A stretch of 64,000 nt of DNA from Enoplolaimus lenunculus. Taxonomy: Eukaryota > Nematoda > Enoplea > Enoplida > Thoracostomopsidae. Under the pieces are notes generated by a model that did not search any database, had not been told where the DNA came from, and was given only the letters and a program-made list of their open reading frames with translations. Made by a program: the position numbers and the translations under genes. The stretch lies in contig JASANG010001761.1 in the NCBI GenBank assembly GCA_030248215.1, positions 1 to 64,000 on the forward strand, written 5' to 3'. This document shows, in pieces, positions 49,511-60,569 of the stretch (positions within the stretch are counted from its first letter, which is position 1; each line of letters starts with the position of its first letter).

Positions 49511-49866
49511 ATGCCGTGGACTCAGGAGGCTAACACAAGATTTTCGCTCGTATAAAACACCGCCAACTCGAAATAACAAAGAATACAACGATTATAGGAG
49601 CATACATATACGCTAAGCCAGGGCGAAACGGAATACATTGCAAGTTTGCCGAGTCCGATGCGAACCTTTGTTGCCCCTTTGTGCTAAGGATAATACAAAT
49701 TGCACGGACGCATAGATCTTGGAACATGACTCAAAAAATTAGCCTGAACGCAGGACGGACTCATGTTCGAATTTGAAAAAATACCCTGGTTAGATTTCCC
49801 GTGTCTGAAAACCCATGTGTCACTGCACATAAGTGTTGACAAAATAATATTTACTAAAACTAGTGT

Positions 49867-50149
49867 CAGGGTGCACCCAGAGTTCAGGTTCCGGCGGAGA
49901 AATTGGTAATATTTAATATTCGGTTCCAGTATTCGATATGGTATTGTTTGAAATGTTGAACTTCTTTGGCAGATTTTATATTTTTGATCTGAGGCTTGGA
50001 GCACGGCGGTAGTGAAATTACTCACAACCCAATGTGCTATAATAAAATTTTTTAGTAATAGTTATTTTTCAGTGTTCGGTTTCGGTATAATAACTCGTAT
50101 TTTAACTTGCCTGTTCAGCTTCCGGTATCTTTAATTCAGTTGCACCCTG
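49867..50149. mobile_element. hAT-like element C (283 bp)
   Basis: CAGGGTGCACCCAGAG at the left and ATTCAGTTGCACCCTG at the right are inverted ends, with TTCCGG words inside. It is a shorter relative of element D at 40882. The flanking 8-mers do not match. Confidence 0.55.
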
Positions 50150-50684
50150 CATGTCGCTCTACACACTGTTATAATTGGCTAAGCGGTTCCAAAGGTTCGC
50201 ATCGGAGGACAGACGTGACGCTCAAACGTCCACTGTCGACCACTGAATACGTAATCTGTATTATTAAAGCTGGAACGCCTACATACGTAATTCGGACAAA
50301 CTTCCCGTTTTTATTAACATGTTGTAATTTGTGAATGTTGATACAAAGAAATGTATATGAAAATTAACTATAATTGCCGATTTTTGAGACGGTCTGGAGG
50401 CGGCGTATATTATTAGCAGTTTATATGTCGGGGTACCAAATTTTCAACCGTCCAAGTGAGGAAGTTGCTAATTACACGCTAACCTTTTCAGAAGTTTTAT
50501 CAGCCGCAATTTGCGTAAAATTTAAATTTTTTTTGAAAGCACTGCTGAAAAGTAGACCGCCAGGGTAATGCGTATCAATCGATCCTTGTTTTCACTAATC
50601 CTGTTTTTGATTTTTTTGTTTTAATATTTTGTGTCTTACAGGTAATTTGAATACGTGCGCTCTGTGTGTTAAATTTGTTTATAA

Positions 50685-51870
50685 CTCTTACATAAGACCC
50701 GCATAAAGTGTAATAAAAATAAGTAAATTAAGGTATATATGTCATACGAGGATGGTCTAGTGGCTAAAGCGTTGCGCTCTACGTCCTGAGGTTGTGGGTT
50801 CGGACCTAGCCATTATTTTCGGTTTTCATTGGAGGTGTAACTTACGTTGAAATTTTTACTGGAACAGCAAACCGGGTAGAATGGTATATAAATTGAGGAT
50901 CTTTTTGATAATAATTTGCTTTCGGCTCCACATGGGGGCGACCTGTGTGACGTAGAAAAGCAAAACGTTTAATTTTAAAAATTCAGATTTGACTGTAGAA
51001 TGATCAGAATACATTAACGAGAAACAAATATGCAAAAGTTTCAAAATACGACTGTTAATTTTAAGGAGACATTGAGTATGTGGGAATAGCGGAAAAGACC
51101 TGTATCATTTAGCCGGCCTGTCCAAAAAATTTTGATAGGATTGTCCGACTGCCCTCTGTCCGAGTTAGTTGTAACGAAATCTAATTTCTCTGATGAACTC
51201 AGTCTCAAAAACATTGAAAGTTGAAACATTTACATACTTATGCAAAGTGATTGATGCGAGCAAGATGCCAGAAGTAGTTTTAGTATTAATTCGCTTTGCA
51301 ATCGTGGCAAAACATTTTTTGATAATGGATTGGGAAGCTACACCTTTCAGTTTCTCTGGCTACCCGCTGGAAACAACCAATACTTGCCATTTAGACCAGT
51401 TGTCGTTCGCTTGGGCAATGTGACGTTTGCGCAGTTGTCCTATATGCAATTGTCGCGTTTGGAAAATTTTCGTTTGGGCAGTCATTGTAGACTCATGCTA
51501 AAGAATTCGCTCGTATGTCTGTTTCTGGTCCTCTTCCGTTTACTTCCACCAGCCATCTTTCTTCAAAAAGGTAGAAATTTCAAAAATTTTAGATATTCGA
51601 GCTTCTTATGACCTCACCTAATCATTCCCAAATTTGAATTTTTGAAAAAATCCACTTATTTCAATCACCTTGGATCATAAATAAAATTTTGTCGAACAGT
51701 TACGTAATTTATGTTTCCTTCGATGAAGCTTATGAAGCTAGAGTCACATTGTGTCAAATTTTCGCAAATGGACAAAATAATTAGTGTGTTACAGCGAAAT
51801 GATGGAAAAGACTTCATGTTTTGCCCCGTCTCCTTTGCCGCTTTTACGGGTAGCTTGTTATTTTAACCGT
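50685..51870 (+). repeat. Long dispersed repeat R with tRNA-like head, copy 2
   Basis: This ~1.2 kb copy begins CTCTTACATAAGACCC. A tRNA-like head at 50750-50815 has an A-box-like GATGGTCTAGTGGCTAAAGC and B-box TGTGGGTTCGGACC. Shared landmarks with 35056-36700 include GGAATAGCGGAAAAGACC, CGTGGCAAAACATTTTTT and TTGTCGAACAGTTACGT. It ends near CCCCGTCTCCTTTGCCGC. It is longer than a typical SINE and encodes nothing recognisable. Confidence 0.6.
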
Positions 51871-53250
51871 GTATAAAAATGAACTGAAGTAGCGTTGCAA
51901 ATGTCGCAATTATCGGTTTAAAAACTCCGCACAAAGGGTTCCTAGAGCTCAGATAAGCGGCCACCAGATTGAAATATTAAAGTGTATGACTGGATCTGGT
52001 TGCCACACTGCAAATATTCAAACTTTATTAATATAGTTTTCACACATTCAGTTAATACTAAGACTTTTGTACAAATAACATATTGTAACAAGTCGTACTA
52101 AACCAGGTAACTGAAGTAATCGGCTCCGTTGTTTTTTGGTATCCGATTGAACGCTGATTTACTTATACGCCGACAATTTTATTGTCTTCGGTTCCGCTTC
52201 AGTTAATCAGTATGCGTAGTTAGTTCTATATGGTTTGCTAATTTTTTGGCTGAGCTTAGTGACGCTTTTTGGCTTATGCTAGCAAAGTACAATCGGTCGT
52301 CTGCAGTTTGATACTTTATAGACTTCACCTCATAATAGTAGTATGTTATTGTATTGCTTTTTGCATATTTGTTGTATAGAGTTTGTTGACAGTGTAATAA
52401 CATGATAATTATTGATTGCTTAGTATTAAAGTCTTGAGAAAAATTCTGTGGTCTTTATTCTTATATTTAAGATATGTTCATTGCAAAGGTAATCTGTTTT
52501 CCCTAATAGCTTTTGAGGTGAAAACCGGTTAACTATTGGTCGGCATAATAATAATAATAAAAAAGTTGAAGATTATGTTTTCCTGAAGTACAATTTTTTC
52601 GTACCTATGTTATTGTTGGAGTGTTGGTTTGCTTGGACAAAATTTGACTATTTTTTATTATTCGTGATCACTAACTGGTGACAGGTGCTAGACGGATTTG
52701 AGAATACGGACCGTCATCTCAACTACGACGCTAAACTGCATTTCAATATTGAATCCGTGAAACTCCGGTGAACAGATACAATATTATTCCAGTTTAAGGG
52801 TTGCGCTATACTCGACGCGTGCCGCCGGACGCTTGCGCTGCACGGTAAAAATTTTGCCGCGGTTGTGCCGCAAGTTGATAACTTCGTTTCCAGTACATGG
52901 CCTACGCGATAAGCTCTTGTATATATACTGAACAGGTTAATGCGGAAATTTCAGTCTACAGGATGTGAATTTATCATCTTGAGAAAATGTTTTGACAGTT
53001 TCTACCGAGTACAGATAACTCACATCAGGAAATGTACGGATTTGACTTTTGAATACTTGATTTAAACATTTTGGTAAAAAAATTATTTGCGTGAATTCGT
53101 AATATGTTACCTATTTTGATTTTTGTATAGTGTTAAACATAGAGTTGGGTATATATAATATTGCTGTCTTAGCGCGTACAAAAATAGTGTATTAAAGTGT
53201 AAAATGGAATGCAACCGAATGACAATATCTGCCGTAAATGCGAAGACATT
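51871..53250. other. Intergenic, nothing recognised
   Basis: A short ATA microsatellite lies at 52545-52560. A minus-strand frame at 52203-52403 has mixed composition but no splice context or known domain. Confidence 0.35.
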
Positions 53251-53254
53251 AACC

Positions 53255-53512
53255 GTAACAACCATAAAATATTTTAATTTTATGAGAACGGTTCATTTCA
53301 ATTAATTTTTTCACACACAAACGCAATAGAGAGAGAGAAAGGTAACAGTTTCCGTGATCCAACAATCGAAATTGATAGCATTCCAGATCAGTATTATGTG
53401 CAAATAGTACGTATCGGCAAATGATCGGCAATTTTTCTACAGAGCCGATGCTGATACGAAAATTGTAGATTATCGCCGATGATGATGCCGGTTAATCGGC
53501 ACATCCTTAGTT
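53255..53512. repeat. hAT-like family J, right half
   Basis: GAACGGTTCATTTCAATTAA, CGGCAAATGATCGGCAATTT and GGTTAATCGGCACATCC match the right part of the element at 41561-41982. A smaller fragment of the same family is at about 53945-54050. Confidence 0.6.
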
Positions 53513-54547
53513 TTAAGTTGAAATGTAATAGCATGGCGGTTGTATTTTTAATTTTGTGTAACATTCCATACTTATATTTAGGGATGTTGCTTGGCTACAC
53601 CTAAGGCCGCGGTTTCGAATTACGTACATCTATAATGCTAGCTGTTTGTTTTGAATAGTGTAAGGCAATGATGGACAGAGGGCATGGGATTCTGACTTAA
53701 AATTTTTTTGCTGAAAAGTAAGTTTAGAAATTTTGCGGCAGAAAATCGACATCAAACTCGTTGCAATGCTGTTGATTTTTTACTGCATAGTGTATGGTTG
53801 GGCCTGTAGTATTAGGCTTTAGGCCGTCGGGCATAATTGAGTCAGACCGTCGCGTAGGCCAAATTTTTGCCTTAGCTTGGTATTGCTGACTCGCAGGCTT
53901 TTATACCCGCCAACCGTTGACGCTCTTGTGGTTCTTGAAAAAATTGGTAACTGATAACATTCTAACTTACTGTTTGTTGTGCAAAAAGTATCGGTAAAAA
54001 TTCGGCAGTTTTTTGCAGTGCTGATGCCGATACTCACCAAAAGTCTATTATTACCGAATACGTACTGGTTTGAAATGTGATTTGTATATAATTTAGTTTA
54101 CGAGATTGTATGCTATCGATTTTATACTTAATTGTATGGGTTATTGTTTAGTCACTGTTTACTAGTGTGTTCAACATTCCATGTCAATGCTTTTTGGAAA
54201 CAACTCGTTTATTTGAAGTTAAAAAAGGTCTGAAGCTATATAGTTAAGTAACGCTTAGGAAGAAAAACAACGTAGATTGTGTTCAAATACATCACGAAAG
54301 GCCAGCAAGATCGCAGAAGCTAATCCAAAACCGGAGCAGGGGTCACATGTGCGGCGGCGCAATGCATATAATGCGAGCGCAACGCCAAATGCTACCATAC
54401 CATTTTTGCATAAAATTGCCTTTTTCACAGGTACTATTAAATCGAAGAAGTTTACTCTTTCTAGTGTTTGTTAAAACATTATTGCTCGCCAAGGCCCATG
54501 TAAAGATTAGGGGCGGAGCGTTTGTCTGTGGGACTAGAAAATGGTAA

Positions 54548-54640
54548 GCTTAAGCTTAGACTACCTACTGTTTTGCTTGGCTTAGGCTTAGGTTTAGGAA
54601 TATGCTAATTCTTACGCATATGCTTAGGCTAGTAATTTGC
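54548..54640 (-). repeat. Dispersed repeat P, reversed copy
   Basis: TTTTGCTTGGCTTAGGCTTA, then GGTTTAGGAATATG and CATATGCTTAGGC are the reverse of the P core; the TTAGGC-type hexamer is on the plus strand here. Confidence 0.55.
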
Positions 54641-55217
54641 TTACAAGAAGCGGAGGACAACTTAACTTTCCGTGCTTCATCTAGCCTATGTCTGTTGAGC
54701 CATGTTCAACTCAATATTGGCAACCGCGCATGGAAAAAGTTTCTGCATTCTTACTTGCGCATCACCTGATCAACTCAATTTTCTCTGAAAACATGTTTAA
54801 AATACTGATACCTTGATTTTTCCGATACCGATATATGCCGGTTCAACATTTATTTGTTCATTGTTTATGTTTGTAGATATTTGTTATAGAAAAGTTTTCT
54901 ATCGTTTGTGTTTGAAATTATTGCATTTAGATTATATATGGGCGTAAAAACTCAATGTAACAAATGCTTGCTTTGCGGGCACAATTGAGAACTAGAAAAC
55001 CTGTGTGTAGCATTGTCGATACCAGATTTACGGCTGCGGTAAAACAATGGCGACTATTTTATTCGAAAAATTGTATACATTTGATAATTCATTATGCCAG
55101 TTTAATTATTATTCGGTCCGTCGTTACGAGGTTGGTTATAGCTTCCAATTTTTGTCTAATTCTTCGTATTGTTAATAATTTTACGGTTTTCTATGTGTAC
55201 GATAATATATACATTAC

Positions 55218-55290
55218 AAGCTGGGATATGCGGTCTCGGTTAAAAACTGAGACCGACCTTAAAAATGTTTGGTCATTTTGGACATCGCCG
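55218..55290 (+). repeat. hAT-like family I fragment
   Basis: GCGGTCTCGGTTAAAAACTG followed by AGACCGACC matches the CTCGGTCTCGG family of 59095-59416. Confidence 0.35.
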
Positions 55291-55379
55291 GAAAAATAAG
55301 AATTTATAAAAATTTTCGGAGGCGAAAACCACTGCAGCCGGAGGTCCGAAATTAGGTGTAGTTAGAACGGCCATGTATA

Positions 55380-55465
55380 GAACAGGTCTCTCCCAATTTC
55401 CTGGGTATAATCCATATTTCCCAAAATCACAATTTCCCAAATTCGCAACATCCCGGGTTAAGGTG
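55380..55465. repeat. Degenerate AATTTCCC tandem repeat
   Basis: CCCAATTTCCTGGG, TTTCCCAAAATCACAATTTC and CCCGGGTTAAGG are the same loose repeat words as at 56085-56314. Confidence 0.45.
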
Positions 55466-55730
55466 TATACTTCGGTTCGGGCGTAGGCTTGACGGATCCG
55501 TACGCAGACGGAAGCAGGGGGTTCAACCCCTATGTAGCCAAGTTGGCACATTTGATTTCCCCACGCTTGAGAGACTCGCTCACATATAAATGTTTTCTTT
55601 AATTGTGTTTTCAAGGGACTGTCGACCCCAAATCCTCCCGCACAAAGTAATTGTTTGAAAAACTTTTTGACGGTCTTTGCAGCTGAAGTGTGAGAACCGC
55701 TTGGTGCGGGGCTTGGAACACTGTTATTGT

Positions 55731-55892
55731 GTTAGAGTGGCTGAAGGGTTTTTGGGGGCGAGGAATCTGAGGAAATTGCTTACAAATCTCCAAAACCGAT
55801 AAATGAATGGTTAGTTAACAACTAATTTGCATATTACCTTAATTGCTTACGTGCGTTCGAGCTTCGCTCAATAAATGTAGTCCCACTACGAC
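55731..55892 (+). repeat. Helentron/pearl-like element L, single terminal unit
   Basis: GAGTGGCTGAAGGGTTTTTG, one core unit, then GTGCGTTCGAGCTTCGCTCA and GTAGTCCCACTACGAC match the terminal unit of 38950-39372. Confidence 0.65.
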
Positions 55893-56084
55893 TGGTTTAA
55901 CGTATATACAGTGCGCTGAGTTGCCTATGGGCAACTCAATGTGAGAAGGGGATAAATTATATGAGCAGCGTAAAATAAAATTACGGTTAACATGTGTTAA
56001 ATTAATACAAACGGACAATTTCACTCGACCCTTAAAGTGAGGCGTTACCAAAATTTAATTTTCCCATAGTCCTGTCTCCTGTTT

Positions 56085-56314
56085 TCATAAATAATATCCG
56101 AATTTCCCGGGTAATATCACAATTTCCCAAAATCCCGAGCGAAAAAGGCTGCGCTCAATATCACAATTTTCCATCTAACATATATCCGAATTTGCCAAAA
56201 TCCCAATTTCCCGGGCAAAATCCCACTTTCCCAAAATCCCGAGCGAAAAGGACGCGCCCAACATCCCAGTTTCTCGGCTCATATCCGAATTTCCCAAAAT
56301 ACCAATTTCCGGGG
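56085..56314. repeat. Degenerate tandem repeat (AATTTCCC / AAAATCCCGAG words)
   Basis: The words ATATCCGAATTTCCC, AAAATCCCGAGCGAAAA and AATTTCCCGGG recur irregularly for about 230 bases. The MITE at 56318 is inserted at its right end, so this repeat is older than that insertion. Confidence 0.55.
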
Positions 56315-56317
56315 TAA

Positions 56318-56837
56318 TGCGGGGTTCACGTTATAACTGGGGCAGCTTGGAACACGTTTTGTCCAAGTTGATTAGCAAGCGATCATCGTATACAAATAGC
56401 CATTTGTCGTATGACATTGCGAGACATTTATGCGAATATCATATGATATTTCAAAATTCTACTAAATATCATATGATATTATGCAGGATAATAGAATTTG
56501 TGCGTGCTAATGAACAGTAAAAAGTCAGATAATGTAGCATTAAATGATTTCGAAAGTTGAATTAGCTTCTACGTTTGTGTTCCGTTGAATTTTCCCCAAA
56601 ATACATTCTTAGTTTACCACAACTTTGCAGACATTTTCAAACATATCATGATACTCGCAGACAATATTTAGAATATCATATGATATTGCAGTACAAACAG
56701 TAGATGTCACATAAGGATAGCAGACAATTCAAATTTTTTGAATTTGATAGCGGATAAACGGTCCAAAAATATGTTACCAGCTAGTCATAGGGACAACACG
56801 TGTTCCAGGCTGCTCCAGTTATAACGTCAACCCCGCA
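56318..56837. mobile_element. PIF/Harbinger-like MITE H (520 bp)
   Basis: The first ~47 bases (TGCGGGGTTCACGTTATAAC, TGGGGCAGC, TTGGAACACG) are inverted at the right end, and TAA flanks both sides (56315-56317 and 56838-56840). A three-base TAA target duplication is typical of PIF/Harbinger elements. ATCATATGATATT palindromes recur inside. No transposase is present. A truncated relative is at 3280-3488. Confidence 0.8.
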
Positions 56838-56929
56838 TAATATTCGCGGATTTTTGGAGGGACCTCTTCAGTAACCTACATGGGCCGTTATAATGACATT
56901 TAACATGCTAAAGGGCACGGTACAACTAG

Positions 56930-57125
56930 ATGTGTGCCTCCGACTACGCCTGAAAATCGGCCTCCGGCTACGGTAGAATTTTTGCCGGAGGTTGCGACAG
57001 TTTCAGTGAAATTGTGCATAGTTTTACAAAATTTATACGTTTTTAATGAAAGAATTTCCGAAATCTCGTAAAAAAATAAGCGTAAAACCAAACGATTAAG
57101 CAACACATTAGTTTTGTTGCAGAAA
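56930..57125 (+). repeat. hAT-like family B, left part
   Basis: GTGTGCCTCCGACTACGCC, CGGCCTCCGGCTACGG and AGTTTTACAAAATTTATACG follow family B order, but both termini are decayed. Confidence 0.5.
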
Positions 57126-57407
57126 AAGTTTCCCCCTACATTTGTGTCGTGAATTAATAGTAAGTTAGGTGGGTTAAACCAGTCATCAAACGCAAAAATG
57201 AGATTTCTGGTTGAAAATAGGTTCATTTTCCGGTTCCGCAGTAGACCAATAAGTGAAAGTTTATATTCAAGTCTTAAAAAATTGAAATTTAATTGAAATT
57301 ATCAGGGGAGGTTATGAGTAATCAAATCGGCATTATTTTCCGATATATTAAGACTAGAGCGGGTCCTGAAAATTTGGACGAATCTTATTTAACAATGTAA
57401 TAACCAA

Positions 57408-57510
57408 AAATATTCCTAAGTTTAAGCCTCCTCAGCGTAATAAACACAAGTCTAAAACAAAACTTAGCCTAAGCCTAAGCAAAAATAGTCTAAAATTTTA
57501 GCCTTGTCTA
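57408..57510 (+). repeat. Dispersed repeat P, copy 3
   Basis: ATATTCCTAAGTTTAAGCC, AGCCTAAGCCTAAGC and AAAAATAGTCTAAAATTTTA keep the P-repeat order with only two intact CCTAAG units. Confidence 0.55.
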
Positions 57511-57626
57511 TTTCGGTCTAATGAGAAGGCGGGCACTGAGCTGTCAGAAATAGATGGAGACAGAAATTCTTTCCTATCTTTAAAAAATTAGGATCATGTT
57601 TAGTTTTTAAGTAATAAAAATTACGG

Positions 57627-57768
57627 GCCCGGGTTTGTTCGGAAAATAAATCCGGGTCCGGGTTTGCATTCTAAAAAATTCTGGGTCCGGGTTTGCATTC
57701 TTAAAAATTCCGGGACCGGGCCCGGGCTTTTCTTTCAGAAAAATCCGGGTCCGGGTATTTATTTTTAA
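57627..57768 (+). repeat. CCGGGTCCGGGTTTGCATTC minisatellite, about four units
   Basis: A ~30-34 base unit containing CCGGGTCCGGGTTTGCATTC and AAAAATT is repeated about four times between CGGGCCCGGG-rich edges. The G/C-rich edges suggest it is inside a transposon-like element. Confidence 0.55.
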
Positions 57769-57893
57769 ATGTTGCAACTAGTTTCGGAAATGCGAAATAG
57801 AAAATTTAAGTTCGGATATCCGGATAAATATCCGGCAAGAATTGTATGTCCGGATATGAAAGGTATCCGACGCCCATCACTACACATTACAGA

Positions 57894-57976
57894 TATTCGT
57901 CTGTCTCCGTTATCGAAATCCGTTGTTTTGATCACTATCCGTTTCCTTTATTTTTACTATCCGTTTACACTCTGCT
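57894..57976 (+). repeat. hAT-like family E, right end
   Basis: GATCACTATCCGTTTCC, TTTATTTTTACTATCCG and TTTACACTCTG match the right end of the family E elements. Confidence 0.5.
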
Positions 57977-58699
57977 TTCTAATGCATTTTTAGTAGTTTT
58001 TGTGTTTTCCATAATATCTGCTCATAATTATTCGTTGAACTAAAAAGTTATAGGTTCACAGCGAAATTTTATTCATCAATTATCACCATCAATATTAACT
58101 TACTTTTTTTACAGATTTACCAGCGTTCGCTGAATGTTCGACTTCTGGTCCCAGTTGCAAAACACCGAGACTAAAAAATCCGAGGCTGAAAAATCGAGAC
58201 CTAGATTTGCGACATACTGGACTTGCCGAGACCAAGACTACCATACCATTGAACTACTTACTAATGCTGCATTACAGACAAGCTCAATCAGGTTCATTGT
58301 CATGAATGAATAAGAGTGAGCCTCATTTAAACACCTTTTACGATAGGAGTTTTCGCATGTAGTCCGCTTTAGCTGGTTGCTAAATAGCAAGTGGCTATTA
58401 GCTAAGTACCTTAATTCGCATGTGTAATTTTGCAATTATTGTTAAGTGTTTGTTTAGGTTTCGACATACATTTTGTACATTAAAATCTTCTTTTTATTCG
58501 AATTTGCGACATTAATTTATTTTTTCTGAACGCGAAAGAAAAAGTTAAACTTGGTAAGATTAAAAATATATACTTGAATAAAACGTAGGCCGCGTAAAAG
58601 TATTTGCCAATTTACATGTCTGCTTACAATATCAACAGTTCTTTGGTTGTATAAATATTTTATACTCCAAAATTGCTGTACTCTTGAATGGTTTGATGG

Positions 58700-58895
58700 C
58701 GTAAACGTTTTTCAAGATTAATCAAAAACCTTTGAATAAAATCCAAAGATTTGCTTTGTTGCACGCGTCAGGACCGCTAAGATCAACAGCTCAAATGTCA
58801 TTGGAAATTCAGTTTAACGTGCTACCCACATATATAGCGGTCTTCGGAAAAGCTGTCGATGGTACTCAAGGCTTTGTTCTTGTAAACTTCAGAAA
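58700..58895 (+). pseudogene. LINE (non-LTR retrotransposon) fragment, end of reverse transcriptase
   Basis: The plus strand encodes LNKIQRFALLHASGPLRSTA followed by MSLEIQFNVLPTYI. This corresponds to the L-x-x-IQR-x-AL-x-x-x-x-GA-x-R-(S/T)-T block, with a conserved ALE-x-x-x-x-x-x-P stretch, near the end of reverse transcriptase in Jockey/I/R1-type LINEs. Stops lie upstream. The C-terminal tail of the same type of element follows at 59794. Confidence 0.65.
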
Positions 58896-59094
58896 AATCG
58901 TCTTGTAGGTCATGGAACAATTTTTAGTACAGCGTCAAACGAAATTCGTTTTGTAAATTTACCAACTGAACTCGATATTAGGGAATACCTTAGTCAAGTC
59001 ACCCGTTAAATTTTACAAATTAATTCTCACTCGTCAAAATTAAATATGCAGAATAAAGTAGAATTTTAAAATTACTCAAGAATGATTTTCCTAG

Positions 59095-59416
59095 CAGGGA
59101 TGGGCAGTCTCGGTCTCGGCAAGTCTCGGGATTTGGTTGGTCTCGGTCTCGGTCTTGCTTTTGTTGAGTCTCGGTGGTTTGCGAACCGAGACCAAAGAGG
59201 AGTAAAAGCGATAAGCAATCACAACAATTTTCTTTTTGAAAGGAAACGCAGAACAGTTTGATTTAGTTGACAAGCACAAATAGTTGCATTTTCGCGTTTA
59301 AAACATTTAAGGCCTTGTTTAAAAATTATGGATCAGCATTTAGGTCTCGGTCTCGGTATGTTGGGTATGGATCTCGGTCTGGTGGTCGCTTTTTTGACCG
59401 AGACCGCGCATCCCTG
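59095..59416. mobile_element. hAT-like family I element (322 bp) with 7/8 target duplication
   Basis: CAGGGATGGGCAGTCTCGG at the left and GACCGAGACCGCGCATCCCTG-type sequence at the right are inverted ends, with CTCGGTCTCGG words inside. Flanking 8-mers TTTCCTAG and TTCCCTAG match at 7 of 8. It is inserted into the first copy of the CAMKMT-derived duplicated unit. Confidence 0.8.
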
Positions 59417-59529
59417 TTCCCTAGTTTATTTTTTCAAAGGACATACTAGTATTGGCAAGTTATTTTTGGTTTTTAATGTATGGTAAAGTAAGTTACTGTA
59501 TATAGCTAACGTTAGTACAGTTTATTTCT

Positions 59530-59710
59530 GCACTATTAGCAACTGAATCTCTGTAGAACAATCGACCAAACTCAACCAACGATTGAAGTTCATAATCGCG
59601 ATGAGAAATGTTCCGCTGAAGCATCTGATTTCAACACAGCATAGCGTTTGCATATGCCAAAAAATTTTGATTCGGTTGTCCAAAGCATATCAGTAGTTGC
59701 TAATATCGAT
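59530..59710 (+). pseudogene. Decayed, internally deleted CAMKMT exon 3 copy, copy 1
   Basis: AATCTCTGTAGAACAATCGA (59546) matches AATCTCTGTCGGACAGTTGA of CAMKMT exon 3 (48546). GATTCGGTTGTCCAAAGCAT followed by ATCAGT (59669-59694) matches exon 3 bases from 48852 with one mismatch. The two blocks lie in the same order and strand but closer together than in the gene, so about 180 bases are missing. In-frame stops are present. The 59430-59710 stretch is shared with the second copy at 60470-60750. Confidence 0.7.
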
Positions 59711-59793
59711 AACGTCAATTCAGAATTAACCTGACTAGACAACTCTGTCAAGGTGGGTTTCATATTATATGTCCTACATTTATTCGTGATTGT

Positions 59794-59994
59794 CATATTT
59801 TTATAAAGCGCCGTTGGCAGGTCTTAACAGGTCCTGGGCATTTTCAATCAAATAAGCATATGTCTAAAATAGGGCTCTCCGATTCGAATACTTGTGATTG
59901 TTGTGGAATGGAAGATGAACCTTTAGATCACTTTCTTACTAGATGTTCAGTTTATAGCAGAGTTCAACCATATCTTGCCTGGTATTTGCTCTGA
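59794..59994 (+). pseudogene. LINE fragment, C-terminal tail with Cys/His motif
   Basis: The frame HIFIKRRWQVLTGPGHFQSN continues to IGLSDSNTCDCCGMEDEPLD, then HFLTRCSVY, and stops at 59992-59994. The TGPGHF-like start and C-x-C-C-x8-H-x4-C pattern are the characteristic end of LINE open reading frames after the RNase H domain. With the block at 58700 it suggests one eroded element interrupted by later insertions. Confidence 0.7.
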
Positions 59995-60569
59995 AAATCA
60001 CAAAAAAATCATTTTATAGCATATTTTCAATTCGGCTTTGCAAGTTTATATTACTAAGAAGTGAGCACTGAGCGGGTTAACAATAGTCAAAAATTTATGC
60101 ATTCAGCCTGTTGGTTAGTAATAAAATTTTGTTGGTTCCATTAGTAAATTGAGCTCAGTTATTAAAATCTGTCACCATTTGTCTTGTCGTAGCCGGATAT
60201 TGACTATCCGGCTCCGTATTTTTTTGTGTCCGGTTGAACCCTGGTTTATAGTGCTGTTCGTCGTAGAGTTTATAGACAACACACGTTGAATAAAATTGAC
60301 AACAGCACTCATGACAAAGCATACCTGATTCAACATACCTATAAAAAATTTTCAAATTAATTCTCATTCAAAATCTTAAATGCGGAGGGAGGATGATGTA
60401 GAATTTTACAATTATATACTTAAGAACGACCTCATTTAATTTATTATTTATAAGGCCGACTTCTGTTGGAAAATTTTTGGTTTTTAATGTGTATCTAGTA
60501 AGTATGGTTTTTAATGTGTATCTAGTAAGTATGTTACAGTATGTAGCTAACGGTTATACAGTTTTTCTG

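Noticed and set aside
50750..50815. Functional tRNA gene
   Set aside because: The A and B boxes are good but the stretch is the head of a dispersed repeat also found at 35110, with no conserved cloverleaf.
59669..59760. RNase H domain of the LINE in the DSVVQSISV stretch
   Set aside because: The nucleotide match to CAMKMT exon 3 is nearly exact and collinear with a second block, which explains it better.
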